From positions 62,001-126,000 of the forward strand of contig NZ_CP102668.1 of the NCBI RefSeq assembly GCF_026427355.1: a stretch of 64,000 nt of DNA, written 5' to 3'. Of the stretch, positions 63,299-64,000 are shown piece after piece. Positions within the stretch are counted from its first letter, which is position 1; every line of letters begins with the position of its first letter. The notes under the pieces are model-generated. The model had not been told where the DNA came from. It did not search any database and worked only from the letters and a program-made list of their open reading frames with translations. Position numbers and translations under genes: made by a program. This DNA is from Sphingobium sp. JS3065. Its GTDB lineage: Bacteria > Pseudomonadota > Alphaproteobacteria > Sphingomonadales > Sphingomonadaceae.

Positions 63299-64000
63299 AT
63301 GGCTCTCAGTTGCCTTGATGACAGCGACAATCGGCTTCAGTCGTTCGATCTGAGCGATGCGGATTGGCGCGAACTCGAAGTCAAAAATCGGCGTTTGCAC
63401 CACCTGCGAATGGACTGCTGCTCGGCAACGGTTGTTCTCAAACGGTCTTCGAGGGGAACGAAATTCTTTGCCCATCGGACTGCCGGTCCCTGCACTTCAG
63501 CCAACGAAAGCGAAGAGCATCGTCATTTGAAGATGACGGCGGTCGAGATCGCGCGATCCTCGGGCTGGCAGGCCGCAACCGAAGTGGGCGGCACAACGCC
63601 AACCGGCGAACCGTGGCGAGCTGACGTCCTCGCGGGGAAGGGGAACGCCAAGGTGGCAATTGAGATACAATGGTCGGGGCAGACCAATGAGGAGACCCTG
63701 CGGCGACAAGAGCAATACCGTCTATCCGGAATCCGCGGGCTTTGGTTGCTGCGTCAACCGGGCTTCCCGATCGTCCATGATCTGCCCGCGGTCTGCATCG
63801 GCGGCTCGCTGGCCGAGGGCTTTCAGGCTCTCATTCCTGCCCATGACCGCATGCTCGCGCGCCATCGTCGTCTGCCGGAAAGCTGGCGGCAGACATTACC
63901 GATGGACGCATTCCTTCGCGCCGCATTTGATCGAAGGTTGGGGTTTCTTACGCCGCTGGAAGCCGTTGGCGAGAATGCGACAATCGCCGTCGAGACCGCG
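63299..64000 (+). CDS. CoiA-like nuclease-family protein, cut by window edge
   Basis: Open from ATG 63299 to the window end (234 codons, no stop). Residues about 85-165 fit the competence protein CoiA family nuclease core: an SSGWQAATE helix, EPWRADVLAG, then KVAIEIQWSGQTNEETLRRQ and YRLSGIRGLWLLRQ (the D...E-x-Q-W-S pattern of CoiA-like restriction-endonuclease folds). Upstream are 54 non-coding bases containing TCTGCTTGAGC, a partial match to the par-flanking palindromes. The role on a plasmid is unknown. Confidence 0.65.
   Translation, partial: MALSCLDDSDNRLQSFDLSDADWRELEVKNRRLHHLRMDCCSATVVLKRSSRGTKFFAHRTAGPCTSANESEEHRHLKMTAVEIARSSGWQAATEVGGTTPTGEPWRADVLAGKGNAKVAIEIQWSGQTNEETLRRQEQYRLSGIRGLWLLRQPGFPIVHDLPAVCIGGSLAEGFQALIPAHDRMLARHRRLPESWRQTLPMDAFLRAAFDRRLGFLTPLEAVGENATIAVETA

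Noticed and set aside
1-64000. CRISPR arrays, tRNA or rRNA genes
   Set aside because: No regularly spaced repeats and no tRNA-like or rRNA-like sequence noticed. The only large repeats are IS copies.

Overview
The window is high-GC DNA of the kind found in Sphingomonadales (Sphingobium/Novosphingobium/Sphingomonas-like Alphaproteobacteria) and reads as part of a large conjugative plasmid, or less likely an integrative conjugative element. The assignment rests on a complete VirB4-VirB11/VirD4 secretion locus, a relaxase with a MobC partner, parA/parB, a plasmid-type ssb and many small accessory genes. I see no replication initiator and no tRNA or rRNA gene. The organism call is by overall resemblance, not a marker gene.

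Layout. (1) 1-11.1 kb, + strand: one tightly overlapping operon virB4(partial)-virB5-eexN-virB6-virB7-like-virB8-virB9-virB10-virB11-virD4 plus an LPD7-domain gene. (2) 11.1-12.7 kb: a HEPN/DUF3883 gene pair. (3) 12.7-20.8 kb: a WYL regulator divergent from a three-gene nucleic-acid-processing operon: a Cas4/RecB-like nuclease-DEDD exonuclease-SF1 helicase fusion, an SbcD/YhaO-like phosphoesterase and an SbcC/YhaN-like ATPase. (4) 21.1-36.2 kb: a five-gene defence operon (WYL regulator, PLD/SNF2-type helicase, DUF4391, type III Mod, type III Res) wrecked by four independent IS insertions, each with its own target duplication: two IS5-family copies (931 bp) and two inverted IS1380-family copies (1646 bp). 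The helicase also carries an in-frame stop. Excising the four elements in silico restores every frame exactly. (5) 36.2-40.9 kb: a dif-like Xer site followed immediately by two tandem ISNCY (IS1202-like) elements, the second split by an IS30 element near its left tip. (6) 40.9-43.1 kb: hipBA with three evenly spaced palindromic operators, and a DUF6088/AbiEi-like gene. (7) 43.3-47.1 kb: relaxase, mobC, presumed oriT, parB, parA and a 58-codon membrane gene, with an 18-bp palindrome on each side of the par locus. (8) 47.5-55 kb: a DUF4268-mcrB-mcrC operon whose McrB has an EVE-like domain inside its AAA+ module, a convergent RloC/PrrC-like ATPase-nuclease gene, and another small protein with an R-x4-H motif. 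(9) 55-64 kb: a leading-region-like set: small membrane protein, SNase-like protein, ssb, a frameshifted gene, DUF2493, two ParB-like genes coupled to a large serine recombinase, an HTH gene and a CoiA-like nuclease gene running off the right edge.

How it fits together. Regions 1 and 7 are the transfer machinery and maintenance genes. Some 30 kb of defence and IS cargo lies between the secretion operon and the mobilisation genes. The genes beyond oriT (ssb, DUF2493 and neighbours) are transcribed toward it, as expected of early-entry genes. ssb and DUF2493 share an unusual conserved upstream motif that could be a single-strand promoter or RNA leader. At least three restriction-type systems and several HEPN-type proteins make the plasmid heavily armed, though the type III-like operon is now dead.
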